A DNA stretch of 64,000 nt from Ignisphaera aggregans DSM 17230. GTDB taxonomy: Archaea; Thermoproteota; Thermoprotei_A; Sulfolobales; Ignisphaeraceae. Where the stretch lies: the NCBI GenBank assembly GCA_000145985.1, contig CP002098.1, positions 186,001-250,000 of the forward strand, given 5' to 3'. Both the position numbers and the translations under genes were made by a program. Under the pieces are notes generated by a model, which did not search any database, was not told the DNA's origin, and saw nothing but the letters and a program-made list of their open reading frames with translations. This document shows, in pieces, positions 37,288 to 47,383 of this stretch. Every line of letters begins with the position of its first letter. Position 1 is the stretch's first letter.

Positions 37288-39482
37288 TGCCATTAACAAA
37301 TGATGAGATAGAAGAGATCAAGAGGATCCTAGGGAGGGAACCAACAGTAGAAGAGCTTGCTATGTTTGAAGCACAGTGGAGTGAGCATTGTTCCTATAAG
37401 AGTAGTAGATTGTTGCTAAGACTTTTACCTACAAAAGCAAAACATGTTGTTTTGGGGCCGGGTAGAGATGCTCCAGCTGTAGAAGTTTTTCCAGATGTTC
37501 TAGTAGTCTTTAAGATTGAGAGTCATAATCATCCATCAGCTGTAGATCCCTATAATGGAGCTGCAACAGGTATAGGGGGTATTGTAAGAGATATTCTAAC
37601 CCTTGGTGCAAAACCAATAGCACTCCTGGATCTTCTATACATGGGCAATCCAAGAGATCCTCATGCAAATTGGCTTATAAGAGGTATTGTAAAGGGTATT
37701 AGCGACTATGGGAATAGGATAGGGATACCAACTGTAGCTGGAGACACATGGTTTGATGAAGCCTTCAATAAACAGCCTCTTGTGAATGTTGCATGTGTAG
37801 GTATAGTATCTCCTGATAAAGCTGTTTTATCGGGTCCAAAATCAGGGGATCTAATACTTATTATAGGTAATGCAACAGGTAGAGATGGTCTCTTGGGAAG
37901 CAGCTTTGCTTCACGTCCACTAGCAGAAGATGTTGACAAAGATATAGGTGCTGTCCAGGTTGGAGATCCCCTAACTGAGAAGCTTCTCATAGATGTTATC
38001 CAGATTCTTGTAGAGAAAAATCTTGTGAACTACATAAAGGATCTTGGCGGCGGAGGCCTCACAACAGCTTTAAGCGAATCTGCTGCTGATCATGGTCTTG
38101 GAGCAGTTATTTATCTAGACAAGCTCCACACTAGACAGAGCTTAACACCTCTAGAACTCTTGGTATCTGAGAGCCAGGAGAGAATGCTTCTAGCGGTTCC
38201 ACCTACAAAGATAGAGGATGTGAAAAACATTCTTGAGGGGTATGAGGTTCCCTATAGCATTATAGGATATTTTGATGATAGTGGTATTATAAAAGTATTT
38301 TATATGGATAGAAAGGTTGTTGAAGCACCTGCTAAAGAACTCGCAAAACCAAGGGCTATCAGAAGACCGTCAAAACCTCCAACAGAAGCTTTGAAGGGGT
38401 TTGAGCCAATTATACTACCAGATACTGAGATAGATATAGAGAAGACAATTCTCTTGCTTCTATCGTCACCTAATATCGCTTCAAAGAAATGGATCTATGA
38501 ACAGTATGACCATGAGGTCGGTGCTAGAACTATAATAAAACCTGGATATGGTGATGCAGCTGTACTAAGACTTTTAGATGGGTCTAGAAGAGGTATAGCA
38601 GTTAAAGGAGATGCAAATCCTAGATATACCTATCTAGATCCATTCAACGGTGCAGCAAATGTTGTATCTGAATGCTATAGAAATCTAACAGCTGTAGGAT
38701 CAACACCTCTTGCAATTGTTGACGAACTTAATGCTGGAAATCCAGAGAAGCCTGAGCATTATTGGTATTTTGAGGAAATGTTGAAGGGTCTTGCCTGGAT
38801 ATCTGATGAACTTGGTCTTCCCATAGTCGGTGGAAAGGTTAGTTTCTATAACGAGGACTCAAGAGGTGTTCAAGTAAAACCAACACTAACTGTGGTAGGT
38901 GTTGGAAGGATTGATGATATTAGTTATGCTAGGGGTATGGGCTTTAGAGAATATGGCTCATACATAGTAGTTATAGGTACTACATATCCAGAGATTGGAG
39001 GTACAGAATATCTATATAGAGTACATGGAATAGAACATGGAGAGATACCTAAGCCAAGACCAACATATGAAATTAGCCATGGCAATATAGTTAGAAGGCT
39101 TATACATAGAGATATAGCTTTATCTGTCCACGATATAGGTCTTGGAGGTCTTGGAATAGCTCTCATAGAGATGGCTATAGTTAGTGGAATAGGTTTTGAT
39201 GTAGATCTCTCCGTTATTCCTATGAGAGCTGTTGATAGATTGGATGTTCTATTATTTTCAGAGACACAGGCCAGATATATTATTGAAATCGATGGTAGAA
39301 GGCTTGATGAAGCTAAGAAGATTCTTGATGAAAGTAGTGTTGTGTATAGTGTTATAGGTGTTACAAAGGGTTATGAAAAGACAGTGTTTAGATACAATGG
39401 AAACGTTGTAGCCTCCATAGATCTCATCAATGCTGTAGATATATACATGAACTCTCTTGAGAGAGAGCTGGAGGTGGTATAG
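37281..39482 (+). CDS. purL: FGAM synthase large subunit PurL
   Basis: ATP-dependent amidation of FGAR, small-type PurL of 733 residues that needs PurS and PurQ. EAQWSEHCSYKSSR (about 30-43), FKIESHNHPSAVDPYNGAATGIGGI and the second-half DPFNGAANVVSECYRNLTAVG repeat the two AIRS-like halves. The start overlaps the purQ end by 7 bp. Codon use and tight packing match the operon. Confidence 0.95.
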   Translation: MVVPLTNDEIEEIKRILGREPTVEELAMFEAQWSEHCSYKSSRLLLRLLPTKAKHVVLGPGRDAPAVEVFPDVLVVFKIESHNHPSAVDPYNGAATGIGGIVRDILTLGAKPIALLDLLYMGNPRDPHANWLIRGIVKGISDYGNRIGIPTVAGDTWFDEAFNKQPLVNVACVGIVSPDKAVLSGPKSGDLILIIGNATGRDGLLGSSFASRPLAEDVDKDIGAVQVGDPLTEKLLIDVIQILVEKNLVNYIKDLGGGGLTTALSESAADHGLGAVIYLDKLHTRQSLTPLELLVSESQERMLLAVPPTKIEDVKNILEGYEVPYSIIGYFDDSGIIKVFYMDRKVVEAPAKELAKPRAIRRPSKPPTEALKGFEPIILPDTEIDIEKTILLLLSSPNIASKKWIYEQYDHEVGARTIIKPGYGDAAVLRLLDGSRRGIAVKGDANPRYTYLDPFNGAANVVSECYRNLTAVGSTPLAIVDELNAGNPEKPEHYWYFEEMLKGLAWISDELGLPIVGGKVSFYNEDSRGVQVKPTLTVVGVGRIDDISYARGMGFREYGSYIVVIGTTYPEIGGTEYLYRVHGIEHGEIPKPRPTYEISHGNIVRRLIHRDIALSVHDIGLGGLGIALIEMAIVSGIGFDVDLSVIPMRAVDRLDVLLFSETQARYIIEIDGRRLDEAKKILDESSVVYSVIGVTKGYEKTVFRYNGNVVASIDLINAVDIYMNSLERELEVV

Positions 39483-40853
39483 ATGTGCGGCATAGCTGGA
39501 TATGTAGGATATGGCGATACATTATCAATACTTCTACAGCTTTTAATAGAGCTTCAGCATAGGGGTCAGGAAGCAAGCGGTATAGCTGTTGTGACAAAGG
39601 ATGGCAGGCTCTATGTAGTTAGTGGCAAAGGTCTTGTCTCAGAGATTTTCTCATATAGTCACATCGATATCCCTAGAGAGAACGTCTTTGGTGGTATAGG
39701 GCACGTCAGATATGCAACATCTGGAGGTTATATGGATGCAGTTACACAGCCTATAGCTATAGGTGATCGTATTAAGATAGCAATAGCTTTTAATGGAACT
39801 ATAGCAAACTATAAGCTGTTGGCTAATGAATACAGGCTAAAGGTTTCTAGCGATACAGAGTTTTTTGCAAATGCCATATATATAGAAACTATGGAGAACA
39901 AGGGCGATGTGGTAGAGGCTCTCAAGGTACTAGCGGAGAAGATTATTGGTGGTTATAGTATTGTTGTTCTAACCAATGAACCAAGAATAATTTTTGCAAA
40001 GGATCCACGTGGATTTAGACCACTTTCATATGTATACAATGGCGATGAACTGTACATAGCTTCTGAAACATCTGCTCTTGAAACTGTTGTTGGTGGTGTT
40101 TGGAGAGAGGTTGAACCTGGAGAGATCATAGTCTTTGATGGAACATCTATTGAGAGAACAGCGGCTAGAAAGATCTATGATCCTACACCATGTGTTTTTG
40201 AATATGTCTATTTCTCAAGAATAGACTCTGTATTTAATGGAGTTAGCATATATACATCGAGAATTAGGATGGGTATAGAACTTGCTAAAATGGATAATAT
40301 AGAGGCAGATGTCGTTATACCTGTACCCGATAGCGGTAGAGCTGCTGCAATAGGGTATAGCAAAGCTAGTGGGATACCTATTGAGGAAGGTATATATGCA
40401 AATAAATATCTTGGGAGAGGCTTCATAACACCTCCACATATTAGAGACTATGTATCTAGGCTAAAGTATGGATTCATAAAAAGCGTTGTTGATGGTAAAA
40501 AAGTTGTTCTTGTGGATGACTCCATAGTTAGGGGAACAACGATGAGAAGCATTGTGTTGAGACTTAGGGAAGCTGGTGCTAGCGAGGTTCATGTAAGGAT
40601 AGCAAGCCCTCCATTCAGATATCCATGTTTCATGGGTATAGATGTTGCATCGAGGCAAGAGCTTTTGGCATGGTCTAGCATGACCCTAGAGGACATCAGA
40701 AAGAGTATAGGTGCTGATAGTATTCTCTATAATACTGTAGATGCTTTGACTAGAGCTGTAGGTCTATGTAGCCTCTGTACAGCGTGTTTTACTGGGAGAT
40801 ACCCATTCAATGGGTATACAGCTTCAGATCTAGAAAATATGTTTTCTAGGTGA
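39483..40853 (+). CDS. purF: Amidophosphoribosyltransferase (catalytic copy)
   Basis: First committed step of purine synthesis: PRPP plus glutamine to phosphoribosylamine. The 456-residue protein starts Met-Cys2-Gly directly, so there is no propeptide. Glutaminase residues are intact: GHVRYATSG, AFNGTIANY and SSDTEFF. The PRPP loop is VLVDDSIVRGTTMR. Cysteines in PTPCVFE, RYPCFMG and CSLCTACF correspond to the [4Fe-4S] ligands of Bacillus-type PurF. Its ATG follows the purL stop without a gap. Confidence 0.95.
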   Translation: MCGIAGYVGYGDTLSILLQLLIELQHRGQEASGIAVVTKDGRLYVVSGKGLVSEIFSYSHIDIPRENVFGGIGHVRYATSGGYMDAVTQPIAIGDRIKIAIAFNGTIANYKLLANEYRLKVSSDTEFFANAIYIETMENKGDVVEALKVLAEKIIGGYSIVVLTNEPRIIFAKDPRGFRPLSYVYNGDELYIASETSALETVVGGVWREVEPGEIIVFDGTSIERTAARKIYDPTPCVFEYVYFSRIDSVFNGVSIYTSRIRMGIELAKMDNIEADVVIPVPDSGRAAAIGYSKASGIPIEEGIYANKYLGRGFITPPHIRDYVSRLKYGFIKSVVDGKKVVLVDDSIVRGTTMRSIVLRLREAGASEVHVRIASPPFRYPCFMGIDVASRQELLAWSSMTLEDIRKSIGADSILYNTVDALTRAVGLCSLCTACFTGRYPFNGYTASDLENMFSR

Positions 40854-40858
40854 TACAC

Positions 40859-42121
40859 ATGACGGGATTGTTAGCTATATATGCATTTGATGATCTTTGG
40901 GATATAACAAACTACCTTAGATATGGATCTATGGCGCTACAGCATAGAGGCTTTGAAAAAGGTATTACTTGTTATCCAAAGGACAACACCATTAGATGTA
41001 TAGAGTTTACCTCTCTAGATATATTCGACCATAAGCTAAATACATCTGTAGGTATCGTGGCTCTGTATAACGAAAACAATATTTATATTGGTAAAGCATC
41101 TAGCAGTGGTACTGAGGTTGTTGTTCTTGCTGATAGAACATATAGCGAATTAGATGTTGTTGCAAATAATATCGCCAAGCTATTAACAGAGCATCCCAGC
41201 GGCGATATAGTTAACACTCTTTCATCTATATTTAATAATCCCGATATCCCAACGTTTATTGCTTTAACGAATAGGGGAGAGGTTATTGTGTGGAGAAGTG
41301 GTATGGGACTTACACCACTTGTTTTAGGTGGCTATGGATTTGATATGGCTATAGTGGCTTCAGAGAGTGTTGCTATAGATATTCTTGGTGCTGAATATAG
41401 AAAAGATTTTGATTTGGGTGAAGGGGCATATATATCTAGGTACATATTCAAGGTATTCAAATTAAAGGTTTCTGAAGATAGTGCTATTTGTGCATTTGAA
41501 TTACTCTATCTAGCAAGACCTGACTCTATAGTTGGAGGTGTGAGTGTTTATCATTTCAGAAAGAGGCTGGGGGAGGAACTTGCATCGAGATTTGACAAAT
41601 CTATTGATATTGTTGTAGGTGTGCCAGAAACATCTTATCCATATGCATTAGGTTTTTCCCAAAGACTTGGAAAACCATTGGAACTAGCACTTGTGCCTAC
41701 AGGTTCTAGACAAAGGTCTATGCTTAAGGTAGATCCTATGGATAAGATCATAGCCATCCACCTAAAGATGAACCCCATTAAATCTGCTCTAGAGGGTAAG
41801 AAGATAGCTCTTGTCGATGATAGTATGGTCACAGGAGCAACTATAAAGACTGTTTCACAGTTGTTAAGATTTGGTGTAGGTGTTGAAGAGATACATCTGG
41901 TTATAGCAAGTCCTCCACTAATATCGAATTGTCCCTATAGAGTGTTTAACCTAGATGTTGAGAAACTTATTGCTGCTAACCTTAGCAGTACTCTCATGGT
42001 TAAGTATCTAGATGTTGATAGCATTTCATGGATAGACCACGAGACTATGGATAAAATTGCAAGAGATTTTAGAATTAGGTTATGCGGAAAATGTTTTGGT
42101 AGGAATTTCTTTGGTGGATAA
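40859..42121 (+). CDS. PurF paralog lacking the glutaminase cysteine
   Basis: A 420-residue PurF-like protein directly after purF. From ATG 40859 (GGTGA 40849-40853, with TGA as purF stop, five bases upstream) it begins Met-Thr-Gly where PurF has Met-Cys-Gly. The other glutaminase residues (GHVRYAT, FNGxxxN, SDTE) are missing, although LQHRGFEKG remains. The phosphoribosyltransferase half is kept, including PRPP loop LVDDSMVTGATIK and four cysteines in the PurF Fe-S positions (SAICAF, SNCPYR, LCGKC). It cannot use glutamine as PurF does. A regulatory partner or new transferase are possible. Confidence 0.85.
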   Translation: MTGLLAIYAFDDLWDITNYLRYGSMALQHRGFEKGITCYPKDNTIRCIEFTSLDIFDHKLNTSVGIVALYNENNIYIGKASSSGTEVVVLADRTYSELDVVANNIAKLLTEHPSGDIVNTLSSIFNNPDIPTFIALTNRGEVIVWRSGMGLTPLVLGGYGFDMAIVASESVAIDILGAEYRKDFDLGEGAYISRYIFKVFKLKVSEDSAICAFELLYLARPDSIVGGVSVYHFRKRLGEELASRFDKSIDIVVGVPETSYPYALGFSQRLGKPLELALVPTGSRQRSMLKVDPMDKIIAIHLKMNPIKSALEGKKIALVDDSMVTGATIKTVSQLLRFGVGVEEIHLVIASPPLISNCPYRVFNLDVEKLIAANLSSTLMVKYLDVDSISWIDHETMDKIARDFRIRLCGKCFGRNFFGG

Positions 42122-43626
42122 TGATGAAGGTTCTACTTGTTGGATCCGGTGGAAGGGAGCACGCTTTAGCTACAATGATTAGATACAGTGCTATTAAGCC
42201 AAAACTCTATGTCGTTTCAGACTATCTGAATCCAGGGCTATATAGAGAGTCTGAGGAGAGTGGAGGGAGATTATATGTAGCAAATACCTCCAATCCATAT
42301 GAAGTGTTGAAAATTGTAGAAGAGGTTTCACCTGACCTCATAGTTATAGGGCCTGAAGAACCACAGTTTGCTGGGGTTGCAGATGTTTTGAGGGAAAAAG
42401 GATTTACGGTATTTGGAGCTGGAGCAAGGTGTGCAGAGATTGAGAAGAGTAAGGTTTTTGCAAGAACACTTATGTGGAAATACTCTATACCTGGGAGACT
42501 GTTTTTCAAAGCCTTTAGAGATGTTGATGAGGCTAGAACATTTATTGAATATGCAGGTGATGTTGTTATAAAACCTGCTAGACAGGCTGGTGGTAAGGGT
42601 GTAAAGGTTCTTAGAGATACAAAGGCATATCTATCTAGAGATGTTGGTGAGGTTAAGAAGAGCTATATAGATATTTTGCATAGACATATGGAGGAATACA
42701 AAGATATAGACTATAGAATTCTAGTTGAGCAGAGGGTTGAGGGTGTAGAGTATACAGTACAAGTGGTTACAGATGGTTCTACAGCTCTACCCCTACCCGT
42801 AATACAGGATCATCCACATGCATATGAATTTGATGTAGGTCCTGAGACAGGTGGTATGGGGAGCATAATGGGTCCTGGATGGACTTTACCCTTCATAACA
42901 TCTGATGAGTATAGAAAGAGTATAGAGATTGTTGAAGAGGTTCTTAGAGCTCTTCAGAAAGAGGTTGGAGATCAGTATCGTGGTGCTTTTGCAGGACAGA
43001 TGATGTTGACGGGTCTATGGGGACCGACAATAATAGAGTTCTATAGTAGGTTTGGAGATCCGGAGATATCTAATCTTGTCCCTGTTGTTGAAAGTGATTT
43101 TCTCGAAATTCTAGATAGGGCTGCTGAGGGTAGGCTTGCAGGGGTGAAGCTTTCTATAGATGAGGAGAAGGTTGTTATTGTAAAAGCAATTGCACCTGCT
43201 GGTTATCCAGATAGCAAGAAGCTTGCATCTGGTCATCCAATAGCTATAGATGATAGAGGTATTAGGGAGAAAGGCTGTATACCACTCTATGCAAGTATTG
43301 AGATGTCTAGCAATGGTGTTTTCTATACAAAGGGTTCTAGGGTTATAGAAATTGTGTGTAGTGGTAATAGCTATGAGGATGCATATAGAAGATCTGAGGA
43401 AGCTGTTAGATATGTTCAGACACTAGATGGATGGCCATTGTTCTACAGGAGTGATATAGGTTCACAGAAGCTTCTTGAGTATAGATCTAGAGTTGCTGAG
43501 AGGGTTAGAAGGGTATATCTGTCTAGAGCTAGGAGGGGTTTGTTGGGCGAGGCCATGGTATGGATACCTGGGCAGGGGATTTTGTCAAACCCCTTGTTAT
43601 CACCTATAAAGGTGGGTGGTCTATGA
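42121..43626 (+). CDS. purD: Phosphoribosylamine-glycine ligase
   Basis: Makes GAR from phosphoribosylamine, glycine and ATP. The 501-residue ATP-grasp protein has GSGGREHALA at the N-terminus, GPEEPQFAGVADVLREKG, VIKPARQAGGKGVKVL and the HPHAYEFDVGPETGGMGS signature. It is about 70 residues longer than bacterial PurD, with the extra length mostly at the C-terminus (about 425-501, many Arg). Its ATG shares one base with the upstream stop (TAATG). Confidence 0.93.
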   Translation: MMKVLLVGSGGREHALATMIRYSAIKPKLYVVSDYLNPGLYRESEESGGRLYVANTSNPYEVLKIVEEVSPDLIVIGPEEPQFAGVADVLREKGFTVFGAGARCAEIEKSKVFARTLMWKYSIPGRLFFKAFRDVDEARTFIEYAGDVVIKPARQAGGKGVKVLRDTKAYLSRDVGEVKKSYIDILHRHMEEYKDIDYRILVEQRVEGVEYTVQVVTDGSTALPLPVIQDHPHAYEFDVGPETGGMGSIMGPGWTLPFITSDEYRKSIEIVEEVLRALQKEVGDQYRGAFAGQMMLTGLWGPTIIEFYSRFGDPEISNLVPVVESDFLEILDRAAEGRLAGVKLSIDEEKVVIVKAIAPAGYPDSKKLASGHPIAIDDRGIREKGCIPLYASIEMSSNGVFYTKGSRVIEIVCSGNSYEDAYRRSEEAVRYVQTLDGWPLFYRSDIGSQKLLEYRSRVAERVRRVYLSRARRGLLGEAMVWIPGQGILSNPLLSPIKVGGL

Positions 43627-44837
43627 ATAGAAGGGAATATCTATCTACCCCAATGTTTGAAGGATCTATAAAGATCATGTTACTTGGAAGCGGTGAACTT
43701 GGTAAGGAAGTTGCTATAGAGGCACAGAGACTTGGTTTAGAGGTTATAGCTGTAGATAGATATGAATGGGCTCCAGCTATGCATGTTGCCCATAGGAGAT
43801 ATGTTATAGATATGCTTAATCCAAATGCTCTTAAAGCTGTTGTAAGAAAAGAGAAACCTGATGTTATAATACCTGAGATAGAGGCTATAGCTGTAGATGC
43901 TCTTGAGGAGCTAGAGTCTGAGGGATTCTATGTTGTTCCAAACGCTAGAGCTGTTAAGATAGCTATGAATAGGATAGAGCTTAGAAAATTTGCTGCTGAG
44001 GTACTAGGACTTCCAACAACTAGATATAGATTTGCTGAAAATCCTGATGAAGCTGTTGAGGCATGTGAGGAAGTCGGCATACCATGTCTTATAAAGCCTG
44101 AGATGAGTAGTAGTGGACATGGGCATGCAAAGGTATTGGATCCATCGCCAAAGGTTATAAGGGAAGCTTATGAATATGCTGTCTCACATGCTAGGGGAAG
44201 GAGTAGGAGGGTAATTGTAGAGGAGTTTGTGCAGCTAGAAACAGAATTCACAGTGCTGTCATATAGATATGTAGCAGATAATGGTGTTGTTACAGAGACA
44301 TGTGAACCTGTAGAGCATTGGAGATATGGAGAGTATCACTATATAGAGTCTTGGCAACCATCATCAAAACCTATGGATATACTAAATAAAGCTAGGGAGA
44401 TTGGAATAAGGGTTGCAAATGGTCTTGGAGGTTTTGGTATATTTGGTGTAGAGATATTTCTTACAAAAGATGGTAGAGTTCTATTTAGTGAAGTTGCTCC
44501 AAGACCACATGATACAGGTATGGTTACGATGGTTAGTCAAGAGCTTAGCGAATTTGCTATACATGTAAGAGCTGCTATAGGTCTACCAGTTCCAAAGCCT
44601 AAAGTAATATCTCCAGGGGCCAGTCTCGCTATATATGTTGATAAAGATGGTATATGGGCTCCAAAGGTATATGGGGTATACAATGCATTGAAGATACCTG
44701 GTGTAGATATTAGAATATTTGGAAAGCCGTTTACATATAAAGGTAGGAGGATGGCTGTATTGCTAGCTAGAGGATCAACAGTTGAGGAAGCTCTTGAGAA
44801 AGTTAGAAATGCCTCTAAATACACTTTTGTGGGGTGA
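43623..44837 (+). CDS. purT: Formate-dependent GAR transformylase
   Basis: Formylates GAR using free formate and ATP instead of formyl-folate. The frame opens at 43560, but ATG 43623 overlaps the purD stop as ATGA and matches the family start, giving 404 residues. [20 protein letters not shown] and [18 protein letters not shown] are PurT signatures; the ATP-grasp core has [18 protein letters not shown] and [17 protein letters not shown]. With PurP it makes the whole operon formate-based. Confidence 0.95.
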   Translation: MNRREYLSTPMFEGSIKIMLLGSGELGKEVAIEAQRLGLEVIAVDRYEWAPAMHVAHRRYVIDMLNPNALKAVVRKEKPDVIIPEIEAIAVDALEELESEGFYVVPNARAVKIAMNRIELRKFAAEVLGLPTTRYRFAENPDEAVEACEEVGIPCLIKPEMSSSGHGHAKVLDPSPKVIREAYEYAVSHARGRSRRVIVEEFVQLETEFTVLSYRYVADNGVVTETCEPVEHWRYGEYHYIESWQPSSKPMDILNKAREIGIRVANGLGGFGIFGVEIFLTKDGRVLFSEVAPRPHDTGMVTMVSQELSEFAIHVRAAIGLPVPKPKVISPGASLAIYVDKDGIWAPKVYGVYNALKIPGVDIRIFGKPFTYKGRRMAVLLARGSTVEEALEKVRNASKYTFVG

Positions 44838-44842
44838 TCCCC

Positions 44843-45247
44843 ATGCCCTGTAAAGGTAAAGTAGCTATAATTGTTGGGAGTCAGAGAGATCTTCCCCATG
44901 CAGAAAAAGCGGCAGCTGTGTTAAAAGAACATGGAATTGAATATGAGATAAAGGTTTTGAGTGCACATAGAAATCCGAAGGAGCTTGAGGAATACATAAA
45001 TGTAGCAGATGTAGATCTATTCATAGCTATGGCTGGTCTAGCAGCACATCTACCAGGCTTTATAGCGTCAAGAACACAGAAGCCTGTTATAGGAGTTCCA
45101 CTAAATGTGGCTCTAGGAGGATTGGATGCCCTCTTGAGTATTGTTCAAATGCCTAGAGGAGTACCTGTAGCAACTGTAGGTATAGACAATGCTGAAAATG
45201 CTGCATATCTAGCTATCAGAATTCTAAGACTCTGTATGGAGAAATAG
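44843..45247 (+). CDS. purE: AIR carboxylase / N5-CAIR mutase PurE
   Basis: Produces CAIR. From ATG 44843 (GGTGA 44833-44837, with TGA as purT stop, five bases upstream) the protein has 134 residues. It contains [16 protein letters not shown], the [13 protein letters not shown] active-site helix and [17 protein letters not shown]. No purK is in the operon, so this PurE may take CO2 or bicarbonate directly; that is an inference from absence in the window. Confidence 0.93.
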   Translation: MPCKGKVAIIVGSQRDLPHAEKAAAVLKEHGIEYEIKVLSAHRNPKELEEYINVADVDLFIAMAGLAAHLPGFIASRTQKPVIGVPLNVALGGLDALLSIVQMPRGVPVATVGIDNAENAAYLAIRILRLCMEK

Positions 45248-45249
45248 AT

Positions 45250-46275
45250 ATGGCTGGCAATAATATTTGGACATACTCTAAAGCGGGTATAGATCTATCT
45301 AAGCATAGATCTATGCATAGATATGCCTTAGAGAACATCGCTAAGCTAGCCAAGGAGCTAGGGATTAACATCAAGAATATAGGGTCATACACAACATTTA
45401 TAGGTGTTGAAGGTGTTGATATAGCATTGCATGTTGATGGTGTTGGAACAAAAACAATTGTGTTAAGTAAGTTGAATAGATATGAGGTTATCGGATGGGA
45501 TTGTGTGGCTATGAACGTAAATGATGTTGTATGTGATGGTGCTAGACCTCTAGCTCTTATAGATTATATTGCTATGCCTAGAGATGATGAAGAGATTTTT
45601 AAGAGGATATTTGATGGTATTATAAATGCTGCGAGAATAGCGAGGGTAGCTGTTGTTGGTGGGGAGACAGCTATATTGCCAGATCTTGTAAATAGTGTTG
45701 ATGCTATCTGTATGGTTGTTGCGGTAAAGAGAAATAGTTTTGTTAATAGAGCTAGAAGAGGAGATATTGTTATAGGTGTAAATAGCTGGGGTCTTCATGC
45801 AAATGGCTATACACTTGTTAGAAGAGTTATTGAGTCTACGGTAAATAGCTATAATATCTCTATAGATGGTATAGATCTTGGAGAGGAATTGTCTAGACCA
45901 ACAGCAATATATTCAAATCTTGTTATGGAGGCTATAGAGCAAGGGCTTGTAAATTCTATTGCCCATATAACTGGTGGTGCTTTTAGAAAGGTTAAAAGGG
46001 TTCTGGGAGACGATCTCGATATGTATATCAGGATGCCTGAACCACCAAAAATATTTAGTTTGATTATGAAACTAGGCAATATCCCTGTCACTGAGATGTA
46101 TAGTGTTTTTAATATGGGTATAGGACTTGTATTTACAACTCCTATAGAGAAGGTTCAAAGTCTTATGGAATTGATAGAGAGAAACGGTTTTAATGCGTAT
46201 AAACTTGGTGAAGTTGTAAGTGGTTCAGGATCAATCTATATAGATACACCTTTTGGTGAGAAGCTTGAGCTCTAG
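45250..46275 (+). CDS. purM: AIR synthase
   Basis: Closes the imidazole ring (FGAM to AIR) with ATP. The 341-residue protein has [36 protein letters not shown] and [14 protein letters not shown], all PurM signatures, and ends in the typical [10 protein letters not shown] ... [13 protein letters not shown] 45250 lies two bases after the purE stop. Its last 11 bases overlap the next gene. Confidence 0.95.
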   Translation: MAGNNIWTYSKAGIDLSKHRSMHRYALENIAKLAKELGINIKNIGSYTTFIGVEGVDIALHVDGVGTKTIVLSKLNRYEVIGWDCVAMNVNDVVCDGARPLALIDYIAMPRDDEEIFKRIFDGIINAARIARVAVVGGETAILPDLVNSVDAICMVVAVKRNSFVNRARRGDIVIGVNSWGLHANGYTLVRRVIESTVNSYNISIDGIDLGEELSRPTAIYSNLVMEAIEQGLVNSIAHITGGAFRKVKRVLGDDLDMYIRMPEPPKIFSLIMKLGNIPVTEMYSVFNMGIGLVFTTPIEKVQSLMELIERNGFNAYKLGEVVSGSGSIYIDTPFGEKLEL

Positions 46276-47374
46276 ATATTCCGTAAATGAGCTTCTTAAT
46301 GGATACGACACTAAGTCTATATCTATATCAACTATAGCAAGTCATTCAGCTTTAGATGTATTTGATGGTGCTAAGGACGAGGGCTTTAAAACTATAGCTA
46401 TATGTCAAAGGGGTAGGGAGAAACCATATCTAAGATTTAGGAGAATTATTGATATGCCTATAATACTGGATAGATTTGCTGATGTTATTAAACAAGATGT
46501 TATTGATATGCTTAGAAAAAACAATGCTATTTTCATTCCAAATAGAAGTTTTGCTGTTTATGTGGGATATGATAATATTGAGTCAAGGTTTCCTATACCA
46601 ATATTTGGTAATAGATATCTCCTTAGATATGAGGAGAGGGTTGGGGATAAGAACTATTACAAGATACTTGATTTAGCTGGTATAAGAAGACCAAAAACAT
46701 TTTCATCTCCAGATGAAATTGATAGACCTGTAATGGTCAAACTTCCACACGCTAGGAAGAGGGTTGAAAGAGGATTCTTTATAGCTATAGATAGAGATGA
46801 CTTTCAGAAGAGATTCAATAAACTTGTTGCTGATGGCATTATAAAGCCAGAGGATATGTCTAGAGCATCTATAGAAGAGCTTATAATTGGCGCTCATTTC
46901 AATGTCAATTACTTCAATAGTATCGCTAGAAAAGATGTAGAGATAATTAGCATTGACAGAAGACTACAGACAAATCTAGATGGATTTCTGAGAATGCCTG
47001 CAGATATACAGTTGGAGCTTAGAGATATAATGGATATCGAAATGATTGAAATAGGACATGAAATGGCTACCATTAGAGAGAGCATGCTTGAAAAGCTGTT
47101 TGAGATAGGCGATAAATTTGTTGAGGCAACAAAGATTATAGAGTCTCCGGGTATCATAGGACCATTCACCCTACAGCTAATGGTTACATCAGATCTAGAT
47201 GTAGTTGTATTTGATGTTGCTCCCAGAATTGGTGGTGGAACCAATGTTCACATGGGTATAGGTAGTCAATATAGTAAGCTCTACTTTGGAAAGCCTATCA
47301 GCATGGGGAGAAGGATTGCTATGGAGATAAGAGAATGCATAGAACTTAACTGTATTGATAAGATCATTACATAG
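46265..47374 (+). CDS. Divergent PurP paralog
   Basis: A 369-residue ATP-grasp protein of the PurP (FAICAR synthetase) family. Start TTG 46265 has GGTGA at 46255-46259 five bases upstream; TTG 46253 and GTG 46256 are alternatives. The fold is kept ([23 protein letters not shown] and the final GxGS-YSKL region), but the ATP-binding loop is [16 protein letters not shown] where PurP has KLPGAKGGRGYF. The C-terminal FEFSGRIVAGTN is here [12 protein letters not shown]. Normal FAICAR synthesis is doubtful. It may perform another late purine step. Confidence 0.82.
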   Translation: MSSRYSVNELLNGYDTKSISISTIASHSALDVFDGAKDEGFKTIAICQRGREKPYLRFRRIIDMPIILDRFADVIKQDVIDMLRKNNAIFIPNRSFAVYVGYDNIESRFPIPIFGNRYLLRYEERVGDKNYYKILDLAGIRRPKTFSSPDEIDRPVMVKLPHARKRVERGFFIAIDRDDFQKRFNKLVADGIIKPEDMSRASIEELIIGAHFNVNYFNSIARKDVEIISIDRRLQTNLDGFLRMPADIQLELRDIMDIEMIEIGHEMATIRESMLEKLFEIGDKFVEATKIIESPGIIGPFTLQLMVTSDLDVVVFDVAPRIGGGTNVHMGIGSQYSKLYFGKPISMGRRIAMEIRECIELNCIDKIIT

Positions 47375-47383
47375 GGTACGGAT

